Notes: generated by a model from the letters alone, not told the origin. A DNA stretch of 64,000 bases from Parapedobacter luteus (GCF_900168055.1 NZ_FUYS01000013.1:1-64000), one strand, 5' to 3'. Positions 51,649 to 62,887 are shown, counted from the first letter of the stretch. Program-made: numbers and translations.

Positions 51649-54459
51649 ATGAATACAGCAATAGCAACGCTTGATCCCAAAACACATATTATCATTAAAG
51701 GTGCACGCGTACACAACCTTAAAAACGTGGATGTGGCCATTCCGAAAAACAAGCTTGTGGTTATTACAGGCATGTCCGGGTCCGGCAAGTCCTCGCTTGC
51801 CTTTGACACGCTTTATGCTGAAGGCCAACGCCGCTATGTAGAGAGCCTTTCGTCTTACGCCCGGCAATTTATGGGGCGCATGAGTAAGCCCGAGGTTGAC
51901 TACATTAAAGGCATCGCGCCGGCCATTGCTATCGAACAGCGGGTCATCACCAGCAATCCACGCTCTACGGTAGGCACTTCCACGGAAATCTACGATTATT
52001 TGAAATTACTCTATGCTCGTATCGGCAAGACATATTCCCCCATATCCGGCAGAGAAGTAAAGAAGGATACCGTAACGTCGGTGACCAACTTTGTTACCGC
52101 ATTGCCCCAAGGCACCATAGCTACCGTGACTGCTCCTCTGCATCCCAGCAATAATCGCAAGCTTAAAGAAGAGTTGGCCATCCTCTTGCAAAAAGGTTTT
52201 GTACGGGTAGTATACAAAGAGAAGATACAAAAAATAGAGTCCTTGCTGGAAGATACCGCCATCGAAAACCAAACGGCCATAGTTGGAGATTTATCCATCG
52301 TGATTGACCGCATCGCGGTAGATGGGGAGGAAGACACCGCCAGCCGCATTGCAGATTCGGTGCAGACAGCATTTTTCGAGGGCAAAGGAGATTGCTACAT
52401 TGACGAAAACGGCAAGATCCATACATTTTCAGACCGCTTTGAGTTAGATGGCATGACGTTTGAAGAGCCATCGCCCAATTTTTTCAGCTTCAACAACCCT
52501 TACGGCGCGTGCAAACGCTGCGAAGGCTACGGTCGCATCGTCGGCATCGATCCGGATTTAGTCATCCCAGACAAGAGTCGCTCGGTATACGATGGCGCCA
52601 TCGCTCCTTGGCGTGGCGAAAAGATGGGTCAATGGCTCCAGCAACTTGTTCGCAATTCCATAAAATTTGATTTCCCTATCCATAGGGCGTATCGCGATCT
52701 TACCGATGCTCAGAAGGAGTTATTATGGACCGGCAACCACTATTTTGACGGGTTGAATCGCTTTTTCGAAGAACTTGAAGAACAAACTTACAAAATTCAA
52801 TACCGGGTCATGTTATCCCGCTATCGCGGAAAAACCAATTGCCCCGAATGCAAAGGGACACGTCTACGCAAGGATGCGGCGTATGTTAAAATAAATGGGA
52901 AGTCCATTTCCGATGTCGTGTTAATGCCGTTGGACGCTGCGCTGGCTTTCTTTCAAAATCTGGATTTGTCGGAGGGTGAAACGAAAATCGCACAACGCCT
53001 GCTTACCGAAATCTGCAATCGGCTCCAGTTCCTCACAGACGTAGGGTTGAGCTACCTGACATTGAATCGCTTGTCCAACACCTTATCAGGTGGCGAGTCC
53101 CAGCGCATTAATTTAGCTACATCGCTCGGCAGCTCGTTGGTCGGTTCGGTATATGTACTTGACGAGCCAAGTATCGGCTTGCATCCCCGGGATACACAGC
53201 GCCTTATCGGCGTACTTAAGTCATTACGCAACGTGGGCAATACCGTGTTGGTCGTGGAGCATGAGCAAGAGATGATGCAGGCCGCAGACTACCTGATTGA
53301 CATAGGGCCCGAAGCTGGAGTGAATGGTGGCCGCCTCATATTTAACGGCACTTATGGCGAAATCCTAAATGACCCGCAAAGCCTGACCGGCAAGTACCTC
53401 AGCGGAAAGGAACGTATTCCCGTACCAACAAGCCGCCGCAAGTGGCACGATGCCATATTGGTCAAAGGCGCGCGTGAAAACAACCTGAAAGGAATTGATG
53501 TAAGCTTCCCTTTGAATGTATTTACCGTCGTGACAGGCGTGTCCGGCTCAGGTAAGACCTCTTTGGTGAAGCGTATTTTATATCCAGCATTACAAAAGGC
53601 GCTTGGCAACTACGCAGGCGAGCAAACCGGCCTGTATGATGGCATCGACGGCGACATCCAGCGACTCGAACATGTCGAGCTGGTTGACCAGAACCCAATC
53701 GGCCGCTCATCGCGGTCCAACCCGGTGACATACGTCAAAGCGTGGGACGAAATACGCACATTATACAGCGCGCAATCCGCCGCCAAAGCTGCTGGACTCA
53801 AGCCTGCGGCTTTCTCCTTCAATGTGGAGGGGGGGCGATGCGATGTGTGCCAAGGTGAAGGTGAGGTCAAAATCGAAATGCAGTTCATGGCGGATATCGT
53901 ACTCACCTGTGAGGCCTGCGGTGGTAAGCGCTTTAAGCAGCATGTATTAGACGTCACTTGGAAGGAAAAAAACGTGTCTGATGTTTTAGACCTCAGTGTG
54001 GATGAAGCGCTTGAGTTCTTTTCCGGTCAGTCCAAAATTCTGGCTAAGCTCCAGCCGCTGGCCGATGTAGGCCTCGGATATGTAAAGTTAGGCCAATCAT
54101 CAAGCACACTGTCTGGTGGCGAAGCCCAACGTATCAAACTGGCGTCTTTCCTCATCAAGGGCAATAACAGCAAAAATACGCTGTTCATCTTTGACGAACC
54201 CACAACCGGCTTACACTTCCACGATATCAAAAAGCTATTGAAATCATTTGATGCGCTCATAGCACAAGGCAACAGTATCCTCGTCATCGAGCACAACATG
54301 GACATGATCAAAAGCGCCGACTGGGTGATTGATATCGGCCCCGAAGGTGGCGAAAGAGGCGGAGAGCTTGTTTTCGAAGGGACTCCGGAAGAAATGGTAA
54401 AAAATGCCAACACCCATACTGCCCATTTTCTGAGTAATTACTTAGGAAGCCTTACTTGA
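51649..54459 (+). CDS. uvrA: Excinuclease ABC subunit A
   Basis: 936 residues. Two ABC ATPase modules: Walker A GMSGSGKS at 41-48 and GVSGSGKT at 630-637; signature [12 protein letters not shown] and [12 protein letters not shown]; Walker [12 protein letters not shown] and [11 protein letters not shown]. Zinc fingers CPECKGTR and [10 protein letters not shown]...CEACGGKR. A first zinc-type motif [10 protein letters not shown] is also present. It scans DNA for bulky lesions with UvrB in nucleotide-excision repair. Monocistronic, preceded by the folded leader and followed by a hairpin. No LexA-like box recognised near its promoter. Confidence 0.97.
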   Translation: MNTAIATLDPKTHIIIKGARVHNLKNVDVAIPKNKLVVITGMSGSGKSSLAFDTLYAEGQRRYVESLSSYARQFMGRMSKPEVDYIKGIAPAIAIEQRVITSNPRSTVGTSTEIYDYLKLLYARIGKTYSPISGREVKKDTVTSVTNFVTALPQGTIATVTAPLHPSNNRKLKEELAILLQKGFVRVVYKEKIQKIESLLEDTAIENQTAIVGDLSIVIDRIAVDGEEDTASRIADSVQTAFFEGKGDCYIDENGKIHTFSDRFELDGMTFEEPSPNFFSFNNPYGACKRCEGYGRIVGIDPDLVIPDKSRSVYDGAIAPWRGEKMGQWLQQLVRNSIKFDFPIHRAYRDLTDAQKELLWTGNHYFDGLNRFFEELEEQTYKIQYRVMLSRYRGKTNCPECKGTRLRKDAAYVKINGKSISDVVLMPLDAALAFFQNLDLSEGETKIAQRLLTEICNRLQFLTDVGLSYLTLNRLSNTLSGGESQRINLATSLGSSLVGSVYVLDEPSIGLHPRDTQRLIGVLKSLRNVGNTVLVVEHEQEMMQAADYLIDIGPEAGVNGGRLIFNGTYGEILNDPQSLTGKYLSGKERIPVPTSRRKWHDAILVKGARENNLKGIDVSFPLNVFTVVTGVSGSGKTSLVKRILYPALQKALGNYAGEQTGLYDGIDGDIQRLEHVELVDQNPIGRSSRSNPVTYVKAWDEIRTLYSAQSAAKAAGLKPAAFSFNVEGGRCDVCQGEGEVKIEMQFMADIVLTCEACGGKRFKQHVLDVTWKEKNVSDVLDLSVDEALEFFSGQSKILAKLQPLADVGLGYVKLGQSSSTLSGGEAQRIKLASFLIKGNNSKNTLFIFDEPTTGLHFHDIKKLLKSFDALIAQGNSILVIEHNMDMIKSADWVIDIGPEGGERGGELVFEGTPEEMVKNANTHTAHFLSNYLGSLT

Positions 54460-54468
54460 TAAAATTTT

Positions 54469-54504
54469 CCGTTTTGTTTGACCAAATTGGTCAAAACAAA
54501 ACGG
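54469..54504 (+). terminator. Hairpin after uvrA
   Basis: CCGTTTTGTTT.GACCA pairs with TGGTCAAAACAAAACGG (one-base bulge), a 16-bp stem spanning 54469-54504. No T-run directly after; it could act in both directions or stabilise the mRNA end. Confidence 0.5.
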
Positions 54505-54662
54505 GTATCAAGCGTTTCTTGACCGCCACGTGCTACCTAACCAACTATTTACAATCCCTTCTTGCCATTTTCAGGGGATAAACCCTACCTTTAGGACTTG
54601 AGTGCATGCTTTGCACAATTGTTTGTAGCATATTGTTATTTAACCAAGTATTTTATAAAAGA

Positions 54663-56600
54663 ATGAAACGTTGCCTACTGTCCACAATGCTAAGCTTTTT
54701 GTTTTTTAGCACAATCATAGCCCAACCCACTCAAAAACCTCCTCTCCACGGCAAACACTGGATGGCCATTACTGGCAAGCCCTTGGCTGCTACTGCAGGA
54801 GCGCTCATTTTCGAGCGGGGCGGCAATGCCGTGGATGCCGCCTGTGCAATGCTGGCAGCCACCTGCACCATGTGGGATGTATTGAGTTGGGGTGGCGAGA
54901 CACAGGCACTTATTTACAACCCGAATACCGGAAAAGTTATTGCCATCAATGCCCTGGGCGTTGCCCCGACCGGCGCGACACCGGAGTTTTTCAAAGGAAA
55001 AGGATACAATTTCCCGCCAGAATACGGTCCCTTAGCCGCTGTTACTCCCGGAACGCCTGGTGGCCTGTGCTATATGCTGGCTGAATACGGCAAATTAAGC
55101 CTCAAAGACATCTTAGCGCCGGCAATGGACATGGCTGCCGGGTACCCTATTGATGCGCAAACAGCCAACAGCATAGAGCGGGGCAAAGAACGCATCAAGC
55201 AGTGGCCATATAGCAAGGCCGTCTTCCTGCCTCACCTCGGCGAGGAACGGGAAGCTCCGGAGCCCGGCGAAATCTTCGTGCAAAAAGATCTGTTGGCCAC
55301 CCTCCAGAAGATGGTGGACGCCGAGCAAGAAGCCCTAAAACAGGGCAAGTCTCGCGAAGAAGCAATCATGGCCGCATATGACCGCTTTTATAAAGGCGAT
55401 ATCGCGGAAGAAATCGTACGCGGAAACCAAGAACAAGGCGGGCTTTTCACCATGGACGATCTCGCCAATTGGAAGCCCATCGAAGAGGAGCCGTTAATGA
55501 CTTCCTACAAAGGTATTGATGTATACAAGCTGCAGGAATGGACACAGGGACCGGCACTTTTGCAGGCTTTGAATATCCTTGAAAACTTCGATTTGAAAGC
55601 CATGGGCTACAATTCGGCTGAATACATCCATACCCTATACCAAACCATGAATCTGGCATTTGCCGATCGCGATTTTTATTATGGTGATCCCTATTTTACT
55701 CCCCGCCCCCCCATTAAGGGCTTGTTGAGCAAGGCATATGCGCAAGAACGCGCCAAACTGATCAACCCCGATCGCAATGATCCCAATCCGCAACCGGGCG
55801 ATCCTTACGTTTATGAGGGCACGACCAATCCATTCAAATCGCTGCTGGCCCAGCGCCAAAAGCTCTTGGCTGACACTTCCGGTCTCGGCGAACTGGAAAA
55901 CTTCGTGCCCAAACACGATGCCATCAGCGCATTGAATGGGGCTCTGGAATTTGATTATGCGACGACGGCAAGTGCAGATAGCCTTTACAATGATCGGCTG
56001 CTCCGGGGCACAACTAGCGTAGAAGCGGCAGATGCAGAAGGGTGGGTCGTTTCGATCACACCGAGCGGAGGATGGCTACCGGCTTGCATCGCTGGCCGCA
56101 CCGGCATTGGGATGAGCCAACGAATGCAAAGCTTCGTGCTTGACTCCATCATCGACCCGTTCAACGTTGTTGCTCCCGGCAAACGCCCACGGGTGACGCT
56201 GACACCATCGATGGCTCTGAAGGAAGGCCGCCCCTACCTCGCTTTCGCCGTGCAGGGGGGAGATACGCAAGAACAGAACCTCCTGCAGTTTTTTCTCAAC
56301 ATGGTGGAATTCGACATGACGGTGCAGCAAGCGACGGAAGCAGCCAACATCAATAGCAACCAGCTGTGGCTTTCGCTGGGCGGCACCCTGTTCAAAGATC
56401 GCATGCCCCGTCCGGGAAGCATCTTACTGAGCAATTCCACCGACCGAGAAGTCGCAGACAGGCTGAAAGCCATGGGCTATACCGTTCGGCAGGGCAACCG
56501 CACCAGCGGTCCCATCAATGCCATCTTTATCGATGAGGCTCATGGCTCACTATGGGGCGGCAGCAGCAACAACGGCGAGGATTATGGAATAGGTTGGTAG
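54663..56600 (+). CDS. Exported gamma-glutamyltransferase-family enzyme
   Basis: 645 residues from ATG 54663, the start of the signal peptide (RCLLSTMLSFLFFSTIIAQP). Ntn-hydrolase of the GGT family: ERGGNAVDAACAMLAATCTM, AVTPGTPGGLCYMLAEYGKL, FADRDFYYGDPYFTP, and the autocleavage site RGTTSVEAADAEGWVVSITP, where Thr450 would be the new N-terminal nucleophile of the small subunit. The usual TTHxSVVD is TTSVEAAD here, so this is a divergent branch and the donor may not be glutathione. The C-terminal GGG/QGGDTQEQNLLQFF motif is normal. Acts in the periplasm. Followed 67 nt later by the oxidoreductase gene. Confidence 0.87.
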   Translation: MKRCLLSTMLSFLFFSTIIAQPTQKPPLHGKHWMAITGKPLAATAGALIFERGGNAVDAACAMLAATCTMWDVLSWGGETQALIYNPNTGKVIAINALGVAPTGATPEFFKGKGYNFPPEYGPLAAVTPGTPGGLCYMLAEYGKLSLKDILAPAMDMAAGYPIDAQTANSIERGKERIKQWPYSKAVFLPHLGEEREAPEPGEIFVQKDLLATLQKMVDAEQEALKQGKSREEAIMAAYDRFYKGDIAEEIVRGNQEQGGLFTMDDLANWKPIEEEPLMTSYKGIDVYKLQEWTQGPALLQALNILENFDLKAMGYNSAEYIHTLYQTMNLAFADRDFYYGDPYFTPRPPIKGLLSKAYAQERAKLINPDRNDPNPQPGDPYVYEGTTNPFKSLLAQRQKLLADTSGLGELENFVPKHDAISALNGALEFDYATTASADSLYNDRLLRGTTSVEAADAEGWVVSITPSGGWLPACIAGRTGIGMSQRMQSFVLDSIIDPFNVVAPGKRPRVTLTPSMALKEGRPYLAFAVQGGDTQEQNLLQFFLNMVEFDMTVQQATEAANINSNQLWLSLGGTLFKDRMPRPGSILLSNSTDREVADRLKAMGYTVRQGNRTSGPINAIFIDEAHGSLWGGSSNNGEDYGIGW

Positions 56601-56667
56601 ATTTCCTATCCATGCTGGTGCGCTGATAGCCGTGCCCGTATTGGTATTAAACGCTAATAACAATATC

Positions 56668-58035
56668 ATGAACAGCAATTCAAGAAGAGCTTTCCTCAAA
56701 AAGCTTGGCGTCGGCACCGCTGCACTCTCGTTGGGAAACAACATTCTGGCCAGCAATCCTGTGATGGGTTTTTCAGCTAAAAGCTACCGCAACATTATCG
56801 GCGCCAATGAACGGATACATGTGGCCACTATCGGTGTAAACAGTAGGGGAAGCAGCATGAGCGGCACCTTCGCTCGCCATAAAAATGCAGAAGTGTCCTG
56901 TGTCTGCGACGTCGATGAACGAGCCATTCGCAAGGCAATCAGACGTGTGGCCGAGGCAGGCCAAACTGTTGTACCGAAGGCCGAAAAAGACCTTCGCCGG
57001 GTACTCGAAGATAAACATATCGATGCCATCTATACGGCAACGCCCGACCATTGGCATGCTCCGCTCACCATTATGGGCTGCCAAGCGGGGAAGCACGTAT
57101 ACGTTGAAAAGCCTATGGCACACAATCCCGCCGAAGGTGAAATGGCTGTCGCGGCCGCTCGGAAATACAACCGGGTGGTACAAATGGGGGCGCAAAGGCG
57201 TTCAGCCCCTGTGCTTACAAAGGGCATTCAACACTTGCACGACGGAGCTATTGGAAAAGTATACATGGCAAAAACGTGGTACACCAACACCCGCAAAGCC
57301 ACATTTTTAAAACCCGGCCGCGTCCCTTCCTGGCTGGATTATGAATTGTGGCAGGGCCCTGCACCGCGCATGCCTTATCAGAAGGGACTGATTCATTACG
57401 ACTGGCACTGGTTCTGGCATTGGGGCACCGGAGAAGCCCTCAACAACGGCACTCACGAAGTAGACGTCGCCCGGTGGGGTCTTGGTGTCGAGTTTCCTTC
57501 ACGAATTAGTTCCATTGGCGGCCGTTACCATTTCAACGACGATTGGGAAACTCCGGACACCCAAGTTGTTACGCTTGAGTATCCCCAAGCCGTGATTGTC
57601 TGGGAAAGCCGCAGTTGTAATGGTCGAAAAGTGGAAGGGCTAGACCGCGGAGTCATTTTTTATGGCGAAAACGGCAGCTTGGAAACCGGATGGGACGGCT
57701 ACAAAATCTATGACCTTCGCGGCAAGTTGACCAAGGAAGAACGATCCGAAGCAGAAAAAGGTGCCTTGGAGGGCCGGAATACCGCGAGTCCAAGTTTAAG
57801 TATGGATAACATGCATGTGGCGGATTTCCTGGATGCCATCCGCAATGACCGACACCCAAACTGCGACATCGAACTGGGGTATAAAAGCACAGTGGCCATG
57901 TTGCTGAGTAATATCGCTTGGCGCCTAAAACGCGATTTGCGCATAAACCCAGAAAATGGCCATATCATCGGCGATGCAGCAGCGCAAGAACTCTGGAGCC
58001 GAACCTACGAACCGGGGTGGGAGCCCAAAATATAA
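56668..58035 (+). CDS. Exported Gfo/Idh/MocA-family oxidoreductase
   Basis: 455 residues from ATG 56668. Tat-type signal with twin Arg (NSRRAFLKKLGVGTAALSLG). Rossmann domain: VATIGVNSRGSSMSGTFARH, SCVCDVDERAIRK; nicotinamide/Lys motif VYVEKPMAHNPAEGEMAV; substrate-domain motifs HYDWHWFWHWGTGEALNNGT and HEVDVARWGLG. NAD(P)-dependent sugar or inositol dehydrogenase-like enzyme, brought out folded with its cofactor. This WHWFWHWG subgroup is common in Bacteroidota and planctomycetes; substrate unknown. The frame extends 12 codons upstream without improving the signal. Confidence 0.9.
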   Translation: MNSNSRRAFLKKLGVGTAALSLGNNILASNPVMGFSAKSYRNIIGANERIHVATIGVNSRGSSMSGTFARHKNAEVSCVCDVDERAIRKAIRRVAEAGQTVVPKAEKDLRRVLEDKHIDAIYTATPDHWHAPLTIMGCQAGKHVYVEKPMAHNPAEGEMAVAAARKYNRVVQMGAQRRSAPVLTKGIQHLHDGAIGKVYMAKTWYTNTRKATFLKPGRVPSWLDYELWQGPAPRMPYQKGLIHYDWHWFWHWGTGEALNNGTHEVDVARWGLGVEFPSRISSIGGRYHFNDDWETPDTQVVTLEYPQAVIVWESRSCNGRKVEGLDRGVIFYGENGSLETGWDGYKIYDLRGKLTKEERSEAEKGALEGRNTASPSLSMDNMHVADFLDAIRNDRHPNCDIELGYKSTVAMLLSNIAWRLKRDLRINPENGHIIGDAAAQELWSRTYEPGWEPKI

Positions 58036-58165
58036 TTATCCCTGTGGGCCGAAAAAAATCAATGGGCTTCGGCTTCGGAAATGAAATACCGCAAAGACCT
58101 CGTAAACCGCAATCCGGTTAGCCATTTGGCAGCGATCGGCCGAGGTGGTTGCTCGCCGAAATAGA

Positions 58166-59413
58166 TTATTCGTACCGCAATGCCTCCACGGGGTCGAGCC
58201 TTGACGCCTTGGAGGCAGGGTAATATCCTGAAATCATCCCTACGCCCACGCATACCACCACTCCCAAGATGATCCAGTTCCAGGGAATGATAAAGCTGGC
58301 CCCCATCACCGCAGCAAGAACGTTTCCGATTAGGATCCCCAAAAAGATACCCGCAAAGCCTCCCATGAGGCAAATCACAACCGCCTCGGTAAGAAACTGC
58401 CTACGGATGACTTTTGGCGTGGCACCGATAGCTTTACGGATGCCGATTTCGCGCGTACGTTCCGTGACAGACACAAGCATGATGTTCATCAAACCAATTG
58501 AAGCGCCAATCAACGTGATCAGCGCGATGACAATGGCACCGAGTGTGACGTAAGTAAGGCTCTCAATTAGTATTTGCGCCACGGCATCACTTTTAGTGAT
58601 TTCAAAATTCGTCTCCTGGCCGACCCGTAATCCACGGACATTTCGAAAGGTTGCTGTTGCTTCGCCAATAGCAGCCTCAATCTGCTGGGGATTCGTCGCC
58701 ATCACCGTAATGGTGTAAGACGGGCGTCCCATAGCCATCACCGCGCGCGCCTTTAGCAGGGGAATAATACATGCCTTGTCTCCGCCAAATCCCGCACTTG
58801 ACCCCTTATCTTCCAGCACCCCTATAATCGAATAACGGGCATTACCTATCGTAATGAATTTATCGAGTGGCTCCTCATTACTTTTAAACAGCCGCTTTAC
58901 GATTTCGGACCCTACGATGACCACGTTGCTACCGTATTCGACCTCACGTTGCGAAAAATTACGGCCCAACGATAAATTGTACCCCGCGGTTTGCAAGTAA
59001 TTTTCGTCTGCACCAAGCACATTGATGTTGGGATTGGTCTGTTCGCTCTTATATTTGGCAATAGCGCCGGTCGAGGCATAGGTACTCAAGGAAACCACCG
59101 CCGGATAATCGAACGCATCCTTGAACGCCTTGGCTTGATAATAAGTGATCTGCGGGAATTGCTTCGGCCGTGTACCACTTCCCCCGATCTGCACGTTTAA
59201 CCCCCTATTACGGATGTTGAACGAATTGGATCCCATAGCCGAGAAGGAATCGGTCAGTGAGTTTTTGATAGCATCAATGGATGTGAGAATACCAACCAGC
59301 GCCGTAATCCCAATAGCGATAATCAGCGCCGTCAAAAACGTACGTAGCTTATTGCTGCTGATCGCCTGCAATGACAGCTTCACATTCTCCCTATTGGACA
59401 TTTGGACCGACAT
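58166..59413 (-). CDS. ABC transporter permease, MacB/FtsX type
   Basis: 415 residues (ATG 59413; ATG 59401 is equally possible). N-terminal membrane helix ([20 protein letters not shown]), a periplasmic MacB_PCD domain (to ~290; [20 protein letters not shown]), then three FtsX helices ([20 protein letters not shown] with [60 protein letters not shown]). The C-terminus [13 protein letters not shown] is the classic end of this family. It uses an ATPase subunit not encoded in this window, so the partner lies elsewhere. Function: tripartite efflux or lipoprotein/peptide export. Confidence 0.92.
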   Translation of the reverse strand: MSVQMSNRENVKLSLQAISSNKLRTFLTALIIAIGITALVGILTSIDAIKNSLTDSFSAMGSNSFNIRNRGLNVQIGGSGTRPKQFPQITYYQAKAFKDAFDYPAVVSLSTYASTGAIAKYKSEQTNPNINVLGADENYLQTAGYNLSLGRNFSQREVEYGSNVVIVGSEIVKRLFKSNEEPLDKFITIGNARYSIIGVLEDKGSSAGFGGDKACIIPLLKARAVMAMGRPSYTITVMATNPQQIEAAIGEATATFRNVRGLRVGQETNFEITKSDAVAQILIESLTYVTLGAIVIALITLIGASIGLMNIMLVSVTERTREIGIRKAIGATPKVIRRQFLTEAVVICLMGGFAGIFLGILIGNVLAAVMGASFIIPWNWIILGVVVCVGVGMISGYYPASKASRLDPVEALRYE

Positions 59414-59470
59414 CTCAAAACAGTTTTATAAGCAATTAGAGTTTCTTGGCTGGCATATGTTACACAAGAC

Positions 59471-60256
59471 TCACATCTTTGTATGGCTAAACAGCCATGG
59501 AAGCAGTTCCGGTTCGGCAAAAGCGGCATCCCAGCTATTATGATTAGCCGTCGGATAAAACGTATATTTCGGATTGGCACCAATCCGTTTTAGTTCAGCA
59601 ACAATGGCGTGAGAATGCGTCGGGGGCACCACGTCATCCTGCTCACCATGGAATATCCATAATGGCACATGTGCGTATTTTTTCACATTGAACGTATTAT
59701 CTCCCCCGCAAATCGCAAACGCTGCAGCAAACAGCCTCGGTTTTCGCCGCAATGCTTCGTAGGTACCCATTGCCCCCATGGATAATCCGCCAATGTATAT
59801 CCGGCTTTTGTCTACCGCTTCATTCCTCAACGTGTGTTTCACCAGCCTTAGGAACAGCCGCATGCCTTCCGAAGGCTTGCCGCCTGTACGGAAAGAAAAT
59901 TCACGCCGGCCATCAGCCTGTGATTGGATGTCTACATTGCTCCAGAACGATTCGGTCGGACACTGCGGGAATACCACAATGGCCGGAAAGGCCTGTCGCA
60001 CGCTATCCTTCAAAAACAAGGCTGCGCCATGGGTCAATTGACTTGCATTGTCGTTTCCTCGTTCACCGGCACCGTGCAGGAAGAACAATACGGGATATTG
60101 CTTTTGAGGATCATAGCCATCCGGATATAATATCCGGTAGGGCAATGTATCACCTCGGTGAATCAATTGCTTGGCTTGAAAGGCCGCAAAATCCTGAGCA
60201 TGGGCAGACACATTCGAAAAAAAACAAGCTAAAACAATGAGCGAGATTTGTTTCAT
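59471..60256 (-). CDS. Exported alpha/beta-hydrolase (esterase/phospholipase-like)
   Basis: 261 residues from ATG 60256, the start of the signal peptide (KQISLIVLACFFSNVSAHAQ); ATG at 60283 is less good. Oxyanion motif LFFLHGAGERG, nucleophile Ser159 in YIGGLSMGAMGT, Asp207 in FHGEQDDVVPP and His239 in TANHNSWD form a complete triad. Resembles feruloyl-esterase/prolyl-oligopeptidase-like esterases annotated as dienelactone hydrolase or phospholipase/carboxylesterase. Likely cleaves esters on plant- or fungus-derived material in the periplasm; substrate unknown. Divergent from the FG-GAP gene. Confidence 0.88.
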   Translation of the reverse strand: MKQISLIVLACFFSNVSAHAQDFAAFQAKQLIHRGDTLPYRILYPDGYDPQKQYPVLFFLHGAGERGNDNASQLTHGAALFLKDSVRQAFPAIVVFPQCPTESFWSNVDIQSQADGRREFSFRTGGKPSEGMRLFLRLVKHTLRNEAVDKSRIYIGGLSMGAMGTYEALRRKPRLFAAAFAICGGDNTFNVKKYAHVPLWIFHGEQDDVVPPTHSHAIVAELKRIGANPKYTFYPTANHNSWDAAFAEPELLPWLFSHTKM

Positions 60257-60435
60257 AGTCAAAATAGGTCTTAGTAATTTCATTAACCGATAAAAGTACT
60301 ACTTTATTTGCGTTCGCCAAATAGAAAGCGCGATATCTTTCTTCGTCAGCCGTCCGCGGAGCGATAGACGGCGCATCCATATTCGCTAAAAAACAAGTGT
60401 GTGGTTAGATTGTTGATCAGAAAAACCAGACTTAC

Positions 60436-61602
60436 ATGAAGGATTTACTACTGGGACTCGCGATGCTGTATGCCACTCCGCAAGACCCTTCGTTTGAACA
60501 GCAATTGATCGATGACCAAGTAGCCATTGGCTATGGTATTGCTATCGGCGATGTGGACGGCGATGGCAAACCGGATATCCTGCTGGCAGACAAGAAACAG
60601 TTTGTATGGTATCGCAATGGCGATTGGAAGAAATTCGTGATGGTTGAAAACCTCACCGAGTATGACAATGTTTGTATTGCCGCCCGGGACATCGATGGCG
60701 ATGGAAAAGTGGAAGTAGCCGTTGGCGCTCAATGGAACCCAGGGGAGACATCCGATACAGCGCAGTCAGGTGCCGTGCATTACCTGATTCGCCCCGACGA
60801 CCCTACCCAACTGTGGACGCCGGTAAAACTTCATCACGAGCCTACTGTGCACCGCATGCGGTGGGCCAAGGCCGCTGAAGGCAAGTACCACCTCATTGTA
60901 TTGCCGCTCCATGGGAGGGGCAATAAAGACGGTGAAGGCGCAGGTGTAAACGTGATTGCCTATGAAAAACCAGAAGACCCACGGCAGGAATGGCAGCATT
61001 GGATCATCGACAATTCCATGCACCTGACGCACAACCTTGATATACATCCCGATGGCGAGCAAGAATGCGTTTATGTCGGGGGCAAAGAAGGCGTGAAAGC
61101 GTTCTCCTACAGCAAAGGCAAATGGCGGCCTCACGGAGGCAGGAAATGGGTCATCAAAGGCCATGGTTTTAGCGAAGTGCGGGTGGGCCGCATTGACGAA
61201 AGCACACCGATGTTAGCGGGTATCAGCCCCCTGCATGGTCATGTATTGGTCGCGCATGTCCCCCGCAAAGGGATACCCAAATTACACCGGGCCGAGCGGA
61301 TTACACTTGACGATGAGCTCCGCGAGGGCCACGGTCTGGTGGTGGCTGACCTTATCGGGCAAGGCAGGGATCAAGTCATCGCCGGATGGCGGAATCCCAA
61401 CGATGCAGGCCATTTAGGCATCAAGTTATACATTCCCTTCAATGCGTTATGGGAAGCCTGGACCGTCAAGGCCATAGACATTGGCGATATGGCTTGTGAA
61501 GACCTCGCGGTAGCCGATCTGGATGGCGATGGCAAATTAGACCTCATCGCGTCGGGCCGGTCTACGCACAACTTGAAGATTTATTGGAACCGGAGCGAAT
61601 GA
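60436..61602 (+). CDS. FG-GAP/VCBS repeat protein
   Basis: 388 residues. Seven-bladed propeller-type FG-GAP repeats with calcium-binding DxDxDG loops: GDVDGDGKPDILLAD, RDIDGDGKVEVAVGAQW, and ADLDGDGKLDLIASG near the C-terminus; a further EGHGLVVADLIGQGRDQVIA. The N-terminal KDLLLGLAMLYATPQDP is only weakly signal-like. Relatives in Bacteroidota and planctomycetes are exported and occur near sugar-metabolism genes; an aldose-binding or adhesive role is possible. No catalytic motif. Convergent with the metallophosphoesterase. Confidence 0.82.
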   Translation: MKDLLLGLAMLYATPQDPSFEQQLIDDQVAIGYGIAIGDVDGDGKPDILLADKKQFVWYRNGDWKKFVMVENLTEYDNVCIAARDIDGDGKVEVAVGAQWNPGETSDTAQSGAVHYLIRPDDPTQLWTPVKLHHEPTVHRMRWAKAAEGKYHLIVLPLHGRGNKDGEGAGVNVIAYEKPEDPRQEWQHWIIDNSMHLTHNLDIHPDGEQECVYVGGKEGVKAFSYSKGKWRPHGGRKWVIKGHGFSEVRVGRIDESTPMLAGISPLHGHVLVAHVPRKGIPKLHRAERITLDDELREGHGLVVADLIGQGRDQVIAGWRNPNDAGHLGIKLYIPFNALWEAWTVKAIDIGDMACEDLAVADLDGDGKLDLIASGRSTHNLKIYWNRSE

Positions 61603-61612
61603 TTTTCGGCAA

Positions 61613-62887
61613 CTATGCGCGCCGTGACGGTTGCTCGCCCTTTATCAATTCAAAAATCGTGATTTCGGGCAAGATGCCGACCCGGCCGGGATAGCCGAGG
61701 AAGCCGAATCCGGTATTTACATATAGCTGCTGGTGCCCTTGTTTGTATAAGCCTGCCCACTCTTTATAAATGTACTGCGCCGGGCTCCATTTAAAATTGC
61801 CGGCGCGCACACCAAACTGCATCCCGTGTGTGTGGCCCGCAAACATGACATCCACGTCAGGTCTCGATAGCACTTCTGCACGCCAGTGCGACGGATCATG
61901 CGAAAGAAGCAGCTTTACCGGAAGCTCATCCGTACCTTTTAAGGCCTCACCGAGGCGGCCGTGCTTCGGAAACCTGCCTGTGCCCCAGTTTTCCACCCCA
62001 ATGATGCCGAGTTCCTCATTATCGACCCGCAGCTTGCGATGTTCATTGAGCAAAAGATCCCAGCCCATCACCTTATGCGTCTCTTTCAGGTCTTGCAGGT
62101 TTTTCGCTTTTGCGGCGGACGGCTCAGGGCCGTAGTGGTAATCCCCATAATCATGGTTGCCCAGTGTAGAATAGACACCCAAAGGAGCCTGTACCTTCGA
62201 GAAAATATCCTGATAATCCCGCATTTCATTGGCAAGATGGTTGACCAAATCCCCCGTGAAGAAAATAACGTCCGGCTTCTCCGCGAGCAACATCTCCACT
62301 CCCCCTTGTACCGCCGTCTTGTTGTAAAAACTACCCGAGTGAATATCAGACAGTTGGCCGATTTTTATTCCGTGGAATTCTTTCGGCAGGTTTGGCAGAT
62401 AAAGCTTCTGGCGGCGGACCTTATAATCGTAAGCTCCCGATATCACGCCCCAGCCCATTGGCGCGAGCGGCACGGAGGCTACCAGAATACCTGCTTTGGT
62501 CAAAAATTCAGAACGGCTAATCCCCTTTACTGGTCTTTCCGGCAATGGGTCGGACGGCTCCACTGCTGGCACTACCGTTTTTTTCTTTGGAATAACGAGC
62601 CGCTTCAGCCACACCCCGCCGCGGCGGATATCATCAGCCAGTAATACCAAGATGAAAATAAACTTACACATAAAGGTGAGGAAAAACATCACCAATATGA
62701 TGGAGCGGACCATCAACGGAATACTGAGATAGATGCTGATGAAAATCGCGGTCGTTAGAAATAAGCTATAGCCCCACCACAGCCTCGGAAATAGGCGAGA
62801 TTTTGCCCATCTAATCGGCGTAGCCCGTAGCGCTTTGTAGATGTAATAATCCAGCAAAAGCAGCACTATCGTATTAAAAACAATCAT
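61613..62887 (-). CDS. Membrane-bound metallophosphoesterase
   Basis: 424 residues. Three to four N-terminal membrane helices (IVFNTIVLLLLDYYIYKALR, LFLTTAIFISIYLSIPLMVR, IILVMFFLTFMCKFIFILVL) and a short signal-like stretch before the catalytic domain. Calcineurin-like motifs in order: IGQLSDIHSGSF, FFTGDLVNHLANEM, TLGNHDYGDYHYG, LLLSHDPSHW and MFAGHTHGMQFG. It hydrolyses phosphodiester or phosphomonoester substrates with a dinuclear metal centre; YkuE-like enzymes of this shape act on UDP-2,3-diacylglucosamine or related lipids. Its ATG directly abuts the hemH stop. Confidence 0.9.
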   Translation of the reverse strand: MIVFNTIVLLLLDYYIYKALRATPIRWAKSRLFPRLWWGYSLFLTTAIFISIYLSIPLMVRSIILVMFFLTFMCKFIFILVLLADDIRRGGVWLKRLVIPKKKTVVPAVEPSDPLPERPVKGISRSEFLTKAGILVASVPLAPMGWGVISGAYDYKVRRQKLYLPNLPKEFHGIKIGQLSDIHSGSFYNKTAVQGGVEMLLAEKPDVIFFTGDLVNHLANEMRDYQDIFSKVQAPLGVYSTLGNHDYGDYHYGPEPSAAKAKNLQDLKETHKVMGWDLLLNEHRKLRVDNEELGIIGVENWGTGRFPKHGRLGEALKGTDELPVKLLLSHDPSHWRAEVLSRPDVDVMFAGHTHGMQFGVRAGNFKWSPAQYIYKEWAGLYKQGHQQLYVNTGFGFLGYPGRVGILPEITIFELIKGEQPSRRA

